DNA of 64,000 nt from Arthrobacter sp. AQ5-05 (lineage in GTDB: Bacteria > Actinomycetota > Actinomycetes > Actinomycetales > Micrococcaceae). The DNA lies in NCBI RefSeq assembly GCF_003287975.1, contig NZ_QMKQ01000017.1, positions 1 through 64,000 of the forward strand. The letters are read 5' to 3'. The first letter of the stretch is position 1; each line of letters opens with the position of its first letter. The translations under genes were made by a program, and so were the position numbers. Under the pieces are notes generated by a model. It ran no database searches. It was not told where the DNA came from and saw only the letters and a list, made by a program, of their open reading frames with translations. Of this stretch, positions 34,730-42,922 are shown piece after piece.

Positions 34730-35662
34730 ATGAACCTGAAGCCTCCGGGCGCCGCGGCCCCGAATCCCGATGACCTGCTGGTCCTGCTCGCGGTGGCGCG
34801 CACCGGGCGGTTCACGACGGCCGCCGAGACCCTGGGCCTGAACCACACCACCATCTCGCGGCGGATTGCCGCGTTGGAGAAGGACCTCGGCGGCCGGACG
34901 CTGGCCCGCACCGTGGGCGGCTGGGAGCTGACCGACCTGGGCCGCCGTGCCGTGCGGGCAGCCGAGGACGTGGAAACCGCGGTGGCCACCATCAACGAAG
35001 GCGAAGCGGAAGCGGGCCAGATTGCCGGGGTCGTGCGCATCTCCGCCACGGATGGCTTCAGTGCGTTCATCATCGCGCCGGCGGTTGCACGGCTGCGGCG
35101 CAAACACCCGAACCTCAGCGTGGAGATCGTGAACGTCACCCGACGGGCGCTGCAGCACCGTTCCGGGCTGGACCTTGAGGTGGTGGTTGGCGAGCCGCAG
35201 GTGCACCGGGCGGAAGCGATCCGGCTGGGCCGTTACACGCTGGGCATGTATGCCTCGCGCCGCTACCTGGAGGACTTCGGCACGCCTGCCGGCGTCAAGG
35301 AACTGAGCGCGCACGGGCTGGTGTATTTCGTCGACTCGATGCTGCAGGTTGACGACCTGGATGCCCCGCGGCGGCTGGTGCCCGGGATGATGGATGCGCT
35401 CAGCTCCACCAATGTCTTCGTCCAGGTCGAGGCCACGCGTGCCGGTGCCGGAATCGGCTTCCTGCCCTGCTTCATGGCCGACCGCCACGCGGACTTGGTG
35501 CGGCTGCTGCCGGGGGACTTTGCCGAACGCCTGCCGTACTGGATGGTGCTGCGTCCCGACTCGCTGCGCCAACCCGCGGTCGCCGCGGTGGCCGATGCGC
35601 TGCGTCGCCGGACGGCCGAAGTCGAAGATGCCTTGCTGGGCACCGAGCCGCTGGACTGCTAG
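34730..35662 (+). CDS. LysR-family transcriptional regulator
   Basis: A 310-aa LysR protein with an N-terminal winged helix (DDLLVLLAVARTGRFTTAAE, then TLGLNHTTISRRIAALEKDL) and an effector-binding domain of the type found in the AaeR/CrgA subgroup. The start MNLKPPG at 34730 is chosen because the helix begins soon after. It is divergent from the MHS transporter/3-hydroxybutyrate dehydrogenase pair, its probable target, and converges on the 2-hydroxyacid dehydrogenase gene with 5 bp between stops. Confidence 0.9.
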   Translation: MNLKPPGAAAPNPDDLLVLLAVARTGRFTTAAETLGLNHTTISRRIAALEKDLGGRTLARTVGGWELTDLGRRAVRAAEDVETAVATINEGEAEAGQIAGVVRISATDGFSAFIIAPAVARLRRKHPNLSVEIVNVTRRALQHRSGLDLEVVVGEPQVHRAEAIRLGRYTLGMYASRRYLEDFGTPAGVKELSAHGLVYFVDSMLQVDDLDAPRRLVPGMMDALSSTNVFVQVEATRAGAGIGFLPCFMADRHADLVRLLPGDFAERLPYWMVLRPDSLRQPAVAAVADALRRRTAEVEDALLGTEPLDC

Positions 35663-35667
35663 GAGGA

Positions 35668-36627
35668 TCAGGCCAACGCGTTGATGGGCGTTCCGGCAGC
35701 CCAGGCCGCGATGTCATCGACGGCGCCGGCGTAGAAGATCCTGAACTGGTCCTCGGTCACGTAGCCCAGGTGCGGGGTGGCGATCACCCCGGGTGTGTGC
35801 GCCAGCAGGTCGCCCGCGGGCAGCGGTTCGATGTCGAACACGTCGAGGGCCGCCAGCGACGGGGCCCCGGTGTCGAGCGCTGAAACCAGCGCATCCGTAT
35901 CGAGGATGGCGCTGCGCGAGGTGTTGACCAGGATGGAACCGGGCTGCATCATGGCCAGTTCCGCTTCTCCCACCACACCGGTGGTGCGCCCGGAGAGCTT
36001 CAAGTGGATGGTGAGCACGTCGCTGCGGGTGAAGAGTTCCTCCTTGGACACCAGTTCGGCCCCGACCTCGGCGGCGCGTTCCGCCGTGAGGTTCTGGCTG
36101 TGGGCGATCACGTGCATCCCGAAGGCCTGCCCGATGCGTGCGACCTGGCTGCCCAGCTTGCCCAGGCCGTAGACCCCGAGGGTCTTGTCGGACAGCCCGG
36201 TGCCAAGGGTCTGCTGCCAGGGTCTGCCGGCGCCCAGCGGCCGGTCGGTGGAGAACAGTTCCACATCCAGGCGGCGGGCGGCGGCCAGTATCAGCGCCCA
36301 GGTGTGCTCCACCGCGGCCGTTGCGCTGCCTGCGGTGCCGCACACCGTGATGTCCAGCTCCCGCGCCGCATCCAGGTCTATGGCTGCGTTGCGCATACCG
36401 GTGGTGACAAGCAGCTTGAGGTTCGGCAGCTCGGCCAAGCGTGCGGCGGTGAACGGCGTGCGCTCGCGCATGGCCACGACCACCTCGAAGTCCCGCAGGG
36501 CAGCGGTGACGGCGTCATCCTCGTGTCCCAGGAACGCGGTGAAGAAAACGGTCTGCCCGGGCAGTGATTCCCAGTCCGCCAGGGAACGGGCAACGTCTTG
36601 GTAGTCATCGAGGACGGCTATGCGCAT
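35668..36627 (-). CDS. D-2-hydroxyacid dehydrogenase
   Basis: A 319-aa NAD(P)-dependent D-2-hydroxyacid dehydrogenase. The Rossmann motif is GVYGLGKLGSQVARIGQAFG near residues 150-170. The catalytic trio is recognisable: Arg in VNTSRSAILD, Glu in DVFDIEPLP and His in ATPHLGYVT. It should interconvert a 2-oxoacid and a D-2-hydroxyacid; the substrate is not evident. The gene stands between a convergent LysR gene and a divergent unknown gene. Confidence 0.88.
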   Translation of the reverse strand: MRIAVLDDYQDVARSLADWESLPGQTVFFTAFLGHEDDAVTAALRDFEVVVAMRERTPFTAARLAELPNLKLLVTTGMRNAAIDLDAARELDITVCGTAGSATAAVEHTWALILAAARRLDVELFSTDRPLGAGRPWQQTLGTGLSDKTLGVYGLGKLGSQVARIGQAFGMHVIAHSQNLTAERAAEVGAELVSKEELFTRSDVLTIHLKLSGRTTGVVGEAELAMMQPGSILVNTSRSAILDTDALVSALDTGAPSLAALDVFDIEPLPAGDLLAHTPGVIATPHLGYVTEDQFRIFYAGAVDDIAAWAAGTPINALA

Positions 36628-36717
36628 GGCCCAAGTCTAGGACCGGGCGTGCCGGGTACGGTGGAAGCCAAACAGCCATGTGACGGCTGGCCATACCTTT
36701 CGGGGGAGAAAACGGTC

Positions 36718-37845
36718 ATGGAATTGGTTGGGGCGTTGCTGGGAGGTCGGCGGGGCCGGCGGCTGCTGTTGGAGTTCGCGCTGGAGTCCGAGGCGATCCT
36801 GCTCAAGGGCCAAGCGGAGCTTCCGCTGCATGGGGGGATTTTCTACGCCTCCTACCGGGAGGACGTCGCACGAGGCGAAGCGGTGTCGTTGTTCGGGCCC
36901 GGCGCCGAGGAGGGCCGGAAAATCATCGTCACCGCCGAAGACGTGGCCGAGCTGCTCGCCGCCACCGCGCTGGCACCCGTCACCGCGGGTTTGCTGTGCG
37001 AGGCGCTGGCCCGGAGCGTCGATACCGCCCGCTACTGGCAGCCACCCGAGGGGACCGACGTGATCGCCGGCTCGGCACCGGTGCGGGCGCAGCTGGCGCG
37101 GGTGGCCCAACACCTCGCCGCGTCCGGGCTGGCCGCCTGGTGGATGCGTACGGCCGCGACCGGCGACCAGTGGCACGTTGAATGGGAACAGGCCGATGCG
37201 CCGGGCCGGTGGGCACCGAGCGGGGAACCCGCGGCAACGGTGTTGGCTTCCTGGAGAAAAGCGGCGGAGATCGAGGAGGCCCGGGCGGCGGTTGAACGTC
37301 CGGTCGACCCCGCGGCCAACTACGGCGGTGAATGGTGGTCGATGCCGCCGGCGCAGTTGTTGCACTCCACAGGCACGTTCTTCGACGGTTCACCGGTGGG
37401 ACTGTGGTGCGTCGAGGACGGGTTCGGGTGGGATCGGGCCATCGCCCGAAGGGTGGAGGTTCCGGCGTCGGTGCGCATCTTCGAAATCACCGATGCGTCC
37501 GATTGGGCGCAGCTGTGCCGCAGCTTCCCGTTGGAGGTCACCGCACAGAAGCGCCACGACTGGTACCGCACCACCGGGCGGGTGGGGAGCTGGGTCATGC
37601 CCGATTTCTCGCGACTGGCCGCCGACTACGACGGGGTGCACCTGGGCGTCGCCGCGTACCTGGCCATGGCGGGCGAAGTGATCGAGGTGGACGCGGAACG
37701 CGCGAGCGTGATGGCCGGATGGAACCCCGATGGGACCCGTTGGCTCACCGATGGGGTGGCGCTTCGCGACGAAGAAGTGGCATGGGAATGCGCGGACGCG
37801 AATTCCGGGAACGCCACCTGGACGCGCGCTGCCCAAGGGTCCTGA
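36718..37845 (+). CDS. Unrecognised 375-aa protein
   Basis: A 375-aa protein not matched to any family I know. It has no signal peptide or membrane helix. The N-terminal 200 residues are Ala/Glu-rich and variable-looking. The C-terminal part is Trp-rich and looks more constrained: DASDWAQLCRSFPLEVTAQK, RHDWYRTTGRVGSWVMPDFS and DGVHLGVAAYLA. Codon use is fully host-like, and GGGGGAG precedes the ATG at a good distance, so the gene is real. It faces away from the 2-hydroxyacid dehydrogenase and ends at a strong hairpin. No function is proposed. Confidence 0.75.
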   Translation: MELVGALLGGRRGRRLLLEFALESEAILLKGQAELPLHGGIFYASYREDVARGEAVSLFGPGAEEGRKIIVTAEDVAELLAATALAPVTAGLLCEALARSVDTARYWQPPEGTDVIAGSAPVRAQLARVAQHLAASGLAAWWMRTAATGDQWHVEWEQADAPGRWAPSGEPAATVLASWRKAAEIEEARAAVERPVDPAANYGGEWWSMPPAQLLHSTGTFFDGSPVGLWCVEDGFGWDRAIARRVEVPASVRIFEITDASDWAQLCRSFPLEVTAQKRHDWYRTTGRVGSWVMPDFSRLAADYDGVHLGVAAYLAMAGEVIEVDAERASVMAGWNPDGTRWLTDGVALRDEEVAWECADANSGNATWTRAAQGS

Positions 37846-37866
37846 CTGATTCCGGTCGCTCCGCCC

Positions 37867-37911
37867 AACGGCCGGCAAAGGCGACCGCTGACCGAGGCCT
37901 TGCCGGCCGTT
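37867..37911. terminator. Bidirectional hairpin between convergent genes
   Basis: AACGGCCGGC with AAGGC pairs with GCCTT plus GCCGGCCGTT across 37867-37911, with one bulged A. The hairpin lies between the stop of the 375-aa gene and the stop of the small basic protein gene and can serve both. Confidence 0.65.
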
Positions 37912-37930
37912 CGGAGTGGATCATGGAGCG

Positions 37931-38083
37931 TCAGTCATCCAGCGTGCGGTGGTCCCGGCGCCGTTTGCGCCCGATGGCGCGATTGACGCGCCACGGGGAC
38001 TTGCGTGCCTTGCCCTGCCCGCGCCGTTGGTGCGGTTTGCACAGGGCGCCGCCCGGATTTCTGCGATGCGGCGAATGTGCCAT
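37931..38083 (-). CDS. Small basic protein, 50 aa
   Basis: A 50-residue reading beginning MAHSPHRRNPGGALCKPHQR, very rich in Arg, Lys and His and ending in RRRDHRTLDD. The ATG at 38083 is preceded by GGAAGGAAAACA, a very strong ribosome site, and the stop lies 19 bp from a bidirectional hairpin. No family is recognised. The charge suggests nucleic-acid or ribosome binding, but nothing shows it directly. Support comes from translation signals and composition, not homology. Confidence 0.5.
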   Translation of the reverse strand: MAHSPHRRNPGGALCKPHQRRGQGKARKSPWRVNRAIGRKRRRDHRTLDD

Positions 38084-38573
38084 TGTTTTCCTTCCCGGGT
38101 CGGGCCCCGCCCGGGTGGGCGGGGTTTCTTGCGGGAAGAACCCGGCTGCTGCATCCATCCAGCCGGGACAAGCGCAAGATCGCCAGAGGGTCGACTGCTG
38201 CCGGAACCTCCATTCATGGGTTCGCCGTTATTCATCTCTCCACAGTGTCTGCCCCGGGCAATCCGAGCGAGCCGACTCGTGCGGGTCCGGCTGCGAGGTC
38301 GAAGTCGGCCCCGAAGCGGCAAATGGATCGAATGATTGAACGTTTGAATTAATCACGGCAGGGTTTTTGCGCGTATTCGCCTTCGGGAACCAGCAAAAGC
38401 AGGCGAAAACCAGTGATACTCGCCACGTTCGAACGCCTGCAATGAGAGCTGGATCGCGCGACCCTGTCGCGCCCATCACCCGTTTGACCCGTACGTTTCG
38501 GCGTTTCCGCCGGCGAGCGGTCGTTGCCGGGGCGCAGGGGGGCTTCGCGGAGGGGCTCAAGGCTAGTCCCTAG
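38084..38573. other. Intergenic stretch, no gene seen
   Basis: About 490 bp between the small basic protein gene and the IclR operator. GC falls in the last 200 bp. A 7-bp inverted repeat TTCGCCT / AGGCGAA lies at 38376-38382 and 38401-38407. The minus-strand promoter of the small gene should be here, but no good hexamer pair was found. Confidence 0.4.
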
Positions 38574-38594
38574 AATTCTCACTGTACGAGAATT
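38574..38594. promoter_or_regulatory. Operator-like inverted repeat before the IclR gene
   Basis: AATTCTC (38574-38580) and GAGAATT (38588-38594) form a perfect inverted repeat with a 7-bp spacer in an AT-rich patch, 69 bp before the IclR start. Size and place suit autoregulation by an IclR-type repressor. Confidence 0.55.
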
Positions 38595-38663
38595 TTCTTT
38601 CGAATTAGCACCGGTGGCCGAACCGAACGAATCGGCGCAATGCAAAACCAGGAAGGGGGAGTA

Positions 38664-39398
38664 GTGGGCGATAGCAAGGGTGCGGAAGCGCAGGCTTCCA
38701 GGGTGCTGCAAGTCTTGGACGCCTTGGCCAAGACCCCGCAAGCAAGCGTGAAGCAATTGGCCGAAGCCACGATGATCCCGCCAAGCACCATGTATCGGCT
38801 GCTGGCTCCCTTGGTGGCCTCCGGGTTTGCGCGCAAGACCTCGCACCGGAAATACTGTGCCGGTCCCATTGCCGTACAGCTGGCCGAGCGTTATCACGAC
38901 GCCGAGCCGGCCACTGGGTTGGTGACCCCCTACCTGCGTCGGCTCGCCGAAACGTCCGGCGAACTCGCGGCCTTCATGGTGGTCCGCGGCACCGAAGCCG
39001 TGTGCGTTGACGAAGTTGAATCAAGCCACACGCTGCGGGCCTCCTACTCGGTGGGCGCCGCGGTGCCACTGCTGCGCGGAGCCACCGCAACCGCCCTGCT
39101 CTCACGGATGCCGGCCGCCTCGCGTGGCTCCATCCTTGAGCACTACAAGGTTCCCTCGGCGCAGCGTAAGCACATCGAAGCCTCCTGTGCGCAAGCACAA
39201 GCGGACGGGTACGCGGTAAGCACGGGGGAACTGGACCCGGGGATCTGGGGAGTCAGCGTGCCGGTGCTCGATGGACAGGACCAGCTGGCGGGCGCGCTCA
39301 CGCTGATGGCCCCCAGCGAGCGAAGCAGCCACCGGGAAGAAGAACTGATTGAACTTGTCCGCGGCACCGCGGACGCCTTGAGCGAAGGAATGCAATGA
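38664..39398 (+). CDS. IclR-family transcriptional regulator
   Basis: A 244-aa IclR protein. The N-terminal winged helix (SRVLQVLDALAKTPQASVKQ, then LAEATMIPPSTMYRLLAPLV) is followed by the IclR effector domain with ELAAFMVVRGTEAVCVDEVE and GIWGVSVPVLD. The GTG at 38664 is chosen because AAGGGGGAG lies five bases before it; an ATG at 38640 is in frame but lacks a site. Its stop overlaps the hutG start (ATGA), so it should control histidine catabolism genes, including its own operon. Confidence 0.88.
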   Translation: MGDSKGAEAQASRVLQVLDALAKTPQASVKQLAEATMIPPSTMYRLLAPLVASGFARKTSHRKYCAGPIAVQLAERYHDAEPATGLVTPYLRRLAETSGELAAFMVVRGTEAVCVDEVESSHTLRASYSVGAAVPLLRGATATALLSRMPAASRGSILEHYKVPSAQRKHIEASCAQAQADGYAVSTGELDPGIWGVSVPVLDGQDQLAGALTLMAPSERSSHREEELIELVRGTADALSEGMQ

Positions 39399-40333
39399 CC
39401 TGGAAAAATGCCGGTTCCTGGGCCGGCCGAGACGACGGCCCCGGGGCCCGGAATGCGCGCTGGCACAACACCATCAAGCCGTGGCATGCCGGCGAAGGAG
39501 CGGGAAGTGCGCTTCTGGGCTTCGCCAGCGATGAGGGTGTGCGCCGGAACAAGGGACGCACGGGCGCCAAGACCGGGCCCGCTGCGCTGCGTGCCGCACT
39601 TTCAAGCATCTCGCTCCAAGAGCCGGCCAGGCTTTTTGATGCCGGAGACATCGCCGTCGATGGCCAAGAACTTGAGGCAGGCCAGGAAGAATTTGCGCAT
39701 GCGCTTGCGGGCCTGCTGCAGGACGGACAGTTCACCGTGGGGCTGGGGGGAGGACATGAAATCACCTTCGCCTCCTATGCCGGCATCGCCAAGGCGCTGG
39801 GCGTCGACGGGCACTGGAGCCTGGGCTGCCTGAACATCGATGCGCACTTCGATTTGCGCGTCGCGGACCAGGCATCCTCGGGCACCGGTTTCGCGCAGAT
39901 CGCCGCGTCCGAGGCCGCCGCGGGACGCGCCTTCCGCTACGCGGCGGTGGGCATCTCCGAGGCCTCAAACACCAAGGTGCTTTTCGACCGTGCAGCAGAA
40001 CTTGGCGTGCAGGTGCTCCTGGACACCGATTGCCATCTGGGGAACATCGATGCGGTGCGCAACTTCGTTGCCGACTTCGCCGGATCGGTGGACCACCTGT
40101 ACCTGACCATCGACCTGGACGCGCTGCCCGCGTCCGTGGCGCCGGGCGTCAGCGCACCGGCGGGCTACGGCATCGGGCTTGAGGTGGTGCGCGCCATCGT
40201 GGTGGCCGCGGCCACCAGCGGCAAGCTCATCCACGCGGACATCGCCGAATTGAACCCCGACTTAGACATCGACCAGCGCACGGCCCGTACCGGTGCCCGC
40301 TTGGTCAACGACCTGATCATGAACAAAGGCTAA
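39395..40333 (+). CDS. hutG: Formimidoylglutamase HutG
   Basis: A 312-aa ureohydrolase (arginase fold) that hydrolyses N-formimidoyl-L-glutamate to glutamate and formamide, the last step of histidine breakdown. Manganese-binding motifs are visible as GGGHEITFA, NIDAHFDLR and TIDLDALPA, and ASVAPGVSAPAGYGI matches the conserved region after them. The ATGA overlap with the IclR gene and the glutamate transporter gene 7 bp downstream form one operon around glutamate production. Other hut genes are not in the window. Confidence 0.9.
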   Translation: MTWKNAGSWAGRDDGPGARNARWHNTIKPWHAGEGAGSALLGFASDEGVRRNKGRTGAKTGPAALRAALSSISLQEPARLFDAGDIAVDGQELEAGQEEFAHALAGLLQDGQFTVGLGGGHEITFASYAGIAKALGVDGHWSLGCLNIDAHFDLRVADQASSGTGFAQIAASEAAAGRAFRYAAVGISEASNTKVLFDRAAELGVQVLLDTDCHLGNIDAVRNFVADFAGSVDHLYLTIDLDALPASVAPGVSAPAGYGIGLEVVRAIVVAAATSGKLIHADIAELNPDLDIDQRTARTGARLVNDLIMNKG

Positions 40334-40340
40334 TAGCTAG

Positions 40341-41627
40341 ATGGATATACAACTTGACTTGGTGCAGACCGCTGCGCTGGCGATGCTCCTGCTGGCCGGT
40401 GGCGAATTCGCGCGGCGCAGGATCGGCTTCCTGGAGCGCTTCTGCATTCCGGCCCCGGTGGTTGGCGGTTTCGTGTTCGCCCTGCTGGTGCTCCTGCTTC
40501 GCCAGACGGACGTGGCACAGATCCAGCTGGATACCGCGCTGCAGACCCCGGCCATGGTGGCCTTCTTCACCACCATCGGCCTGGCCGGTTCGCTCGCGAC
40601 CATCAAGAAGGGCGGCAAGCTGCTGCTGATCTACTTGGCGGCCTGCTGGTCGCTGGCGATCTTCCAGAATGTCATTGGCGTGGTGATGGCCAAGGTCGTC
40701 GGTGTCGAGCCGATGCTGGGCATCATGGCCGGCGCGGTCAGCCTGGAAGGCGGCCACGGCAACGCCGCTGCGTTTGGTCCCACCGCCGAAGCCATGGGCT
40801 TTGAGGGTGCCACCACCGTTGCGATTGCCTCGGCAACCTTCGGCCTGGTGGCCGGGTCCATGCTCGGTGGCATGACCGCCAACTTCCTGGTGGCCCGCCA
40901 CAACGTCGAGATTCCGCAGAAGGCCGGCCTGCTGGGCAAGGTGGCGACCGCCGGTGCCGTGGCCAAGAACATGATCGTTGGAAACGGCGGCAAGGATGGG
41001 GAAACGGGTTCCGTGGCCACAGCCACGCGGACCGAGGAAGAATCGACTGCCGGCACGACAAGCTACAACAAGCTGCTCGCCGTCGTGGTTGTCATTGCCA
41101 CCCTGATGGTGCTGGGCACTGTGCTGGGCGGATGGCTCTCCGGGCTGACCGGGCTGACCCTTCCTGCCTACGTGGGTGCGATGATCGTTGCCGTGGTCTT
41201 CCGCAACGTCAACGACGCGTTTGGCTGGTTCACGATCGATGACGAAGCAGTTGAACTGATCGCCAAGTTCACGCTCGGCTTCTTCCTGACCCTGGCCATG
41301 ATGAGCCTGAAGATGTGGGAACTGGCAACCCTTGCCGGTCCGCTGGCGATCATCCTGCTGGTGCAGCTGGTTTTCATCCTGGTGTTTGCCGCGGTGGTGG
41401 TATTCCGCATGCTCGGCAAGGACTACGACGCTGCGACGATGGTTGCCGGCTTCATCGGGCACGGCATGGGGGCCACCCCCAACGCGCTGGCCAACATGGA
41501 TGCATTCAACTCCAAGTTCGGGGTGCGCTCCGAGCGCGCGTTCCTGATCGTGCCGCTTGCCGGTGCCGTGCTCATCGACCTGGTGGCGCTGCCCTGGATC
41601 GTCTGGTGCATGAACGTGGTCGGCTAA
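40341..41627 (+). CDS. gltS: Sodium/glutamate symporter GltS
   Basis: A 428-aa membrane protein of the GltS (ESS) family. The two halves carry the repeated re-entrant loop motifs, seen as GAVSLEGGHGNAAAFG in the first half and GFIGHGMGATPNALANM in the second. A hydrophilic insert at about 190-245 separates them. It moves glutamate with Na+. It starts 7 bp after hutG; the pairing suggests handling of glutamate made from histidine. A strong hairpin follows the gene. Confidence 0.9.
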   Translation: MDIQLDLVQTAALAMLLLAGGEFARRRIGFLERFCIPAPVVGGFVFALLVLLLRQTDVAQIQLDTALQTPAMVAFFTTIGLAGSLATIKKGGKLLLIYLAACWSLAIFQNVIGVVMAKVVGVEPMLGIMAGAVSLEGGHGNAAAFGPTAEAMGFEGATTVAIASATFGLVAGSMLGGMTANFLVARHNVEIPQKAGLLGKVATAGAVAKNMIVGNGGKDGETGSVATATRTEEESTAGTTSYNKLLAVVVVIATLMVLGTVLGGWLSGLTGLTLPAYVGAMIVAVVFRNVNDAFGWFTIDDEAVELIAKFTLGFFLTLAMMSLKMWELATLAGPLAIILLVQLVFILVFAAVVVFRMLGKDYDAATMVAGFIGHGMGATPNALANMDAFNSKFGVRSERAFLIVPLAGAVLIDLVALPWIVWCMNVVG

Positions 41628-41650
41628 CGCGATGCGTTGATTGACGGCAA

Positions 41651-41689
41651 AACCGCGGCCCCGCACATCGAATGTGCGGGGCCGCGGTT
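41651..41689. terminator. Bidirectional terminator between gltS and pcaC
   Basis: AACCGCGGCCCCGCACAT (41651-41668) pairs perfectly with ATGTGCGGGGCCGCGGTT (41672-41689) around a 3-base loop. The 18-bp stem lies between the convergent gltS and pcaC genes. A-rich and T-rich bases flank it on either side. Confidence 0.85.
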
Positions 41690-41714
41690 GGTTAACGAGG
41701 GAGCGCTACGTGGT

Positions 41715-42110
41715 TTAGTCCTCGTATTCGGCCAGCACTGCCTTGCCGATCTTGAAGGCGGTGTTGGCCGCCGGAACCGAGCAATAAATGGCGGATTGCA
41801 GGAAGACTTCCTTGATTTCGTCCGGGGTCATTCCGTTGCGCAGTGCCGCGTGCACGTGCATTTCCAGTTCTTCCCAGTAGCCGCCGGCGATCAGCGCGGT
41901 CAGCGTGATGGCGCTGCGCGTGGTGCGCGGCAGTCCGTCGCGGGTCCAGATGGTGCCCCAGGCATAGCGGGTGATCATTTCCTGGAACTCGTCGGTGAAG
42001 TTGGTCGAGTTCGCGGTGGCCCGGGCGACGTGCTCGGTGCCCAGGACCTGCTTGCGGACCTCCAGACCGGCGTCGTAGCTGTCGCCGGGCAGGCGTTCGG
42101 AGGCGGTCAT
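41715..42110 (-). CDS. pcaC: 4-carboxymuconolactone decarboxylase PcaC
   Basis: A 131-aa carboxymuconolactone decarboxylase that converts 4-carboxymuconolactone to 3-oxoadipate enol-lactone. The family's small all-helical fold is shown by RTTRSAITLTALIAGGYWEE, HVHAALRNGMTPDEIKEVFL and SAIYCSVPAAN. Its ATG overlaps the pcaD stop by 4 bp. Many actinobacteria fuse PcaD and PcaC into PcaL; here the two are separate proteins. Confidence 0.92.
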   Translation of the reverse strand: MTASERLPGDSYDAGLEVRKQVLGTEHVARATANSTNFTDEFQEMITRYAWGTIWTRDGLPRTTRSAITLTALIAGGYWEELEMHVHAALRNGMTPDEIKEVFLQSAIYCSVPAANTAFKIGKAVLAEYED

Positions 42111-42922
42111 GCGGTCTTCTCCGCGGTGACGGAAGCGAAGAACTCCACCAGCAGCGCGGCCGTGGCCTCCGGGTCCTCGGCCGGGGCCAGGTGCGCGACG
42201 GTGTCGATGGTGGCGGCCCGGGCATGGGGTGCGTTATCGGCAATGAACTGCGCGTCGGACGGCGGGCAGACCGCGTCGTGGGCGCCGGCGATGGCCAGGA
42301 TCGGATCCGGCATGGAGGCCAGGGCCTCGCTCAGGTCGTAGCCGGCCAGGGCGCGGCAGACGTGGGCGTAGGCGAAGCGGTCCGCGTCCTGCAGGTTGTG
42401 CAGAAGATCGGTGGAGATGACCGGGTTCGCCTCGATGAAGCCCGGGGCGAACCAGCGCTCGGCCGATCCGGTGAGCACCACCGGGGTGCCGGCCTTGGCC
42501 ACGAGCTCGGCGCGCTCCTCCCAGCCTGCGGGGGTGCCGATCTTCGCCGCGGAGCAGATGGCCGACAGGCCCGCGAAGGCGCCGGGGAAGTCGTTGGCCA
42601 GCTGCAGGGCGGTTGCCCCGCCGACCGAGACTCCCGCGTAGAACAGCGGGGCTGCCGGGTTGATGACTCCGTCGGTTTCCAGCGCCTTGATCATCGAGAT
42701 GACCCCGGCGGCCAGCTCTGCCATCGAGAAGTCCGCGGTGGAGGGCGCGGATTCGCCGTGGCCGGGCAAATCCCAGGCCACCAGCTGGAAGTGGTCCTTG
42801 AGGTACGGGACTGCCGGACCCCAGAGGGCCAGCGAGCCGGTGCCCAGCGAGGGGCCCAGCACCAGGGTGGGGAGGTCGGCTGCCGGATGCAGCAGGGTCG
42901 GGGTCAGTGCGGGAATGCTCAT
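42107..42922 (-). CDS. pcaD: 3-oxoadipate enol-lactonase PcaD
   Basis: A 271-aa alpha/beta hydrolase opening 3-oxoadipate enol-lactone to 3-oxoadipate. Visible are WDLPGHGES, the nucleophile elbow GVSVGG, the acid in AIAGAHDAVCPP and the catalytic His in DTVAHLAPAEDP. It overlaps pcaB upstream and pcaC downstream by 4 bp each, so translation is coupled through pcaB-D-C. The order of reactions is PcaB, PcaC, PcaD. Confidence 0.9.
   Translation of the reverse strand: MSIPALTPTLLHPAADLPTLVLGPSLGTGSLALWGPAVPYLKDHFQLVAWDLPGHGESAPSTADFSMAELAAGVISMIKALETDGVINPAAPLFYAGVSVGGATALQLANDFPGAFAGLSAICSAAKIGTPAGWEERAELVAKAGTPVVLTGSAERWFAPGFIEANPVISTDLLHNLQDADRFAYAHVCRALAGYDLSEALASMPDPILAIAGAHDAVCPPSDAQFIADNAPHARAATIDTVAHLAPAEDPEATAALLVEFFASVTAEKTA

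Noticed and set aside
37916-38335. Several overlapping short plus-strand frames
   Set aside because: They are Arg/Pro/Gly-rich with no ribosome sites and conflict with the better-supported small minus-strand gene.
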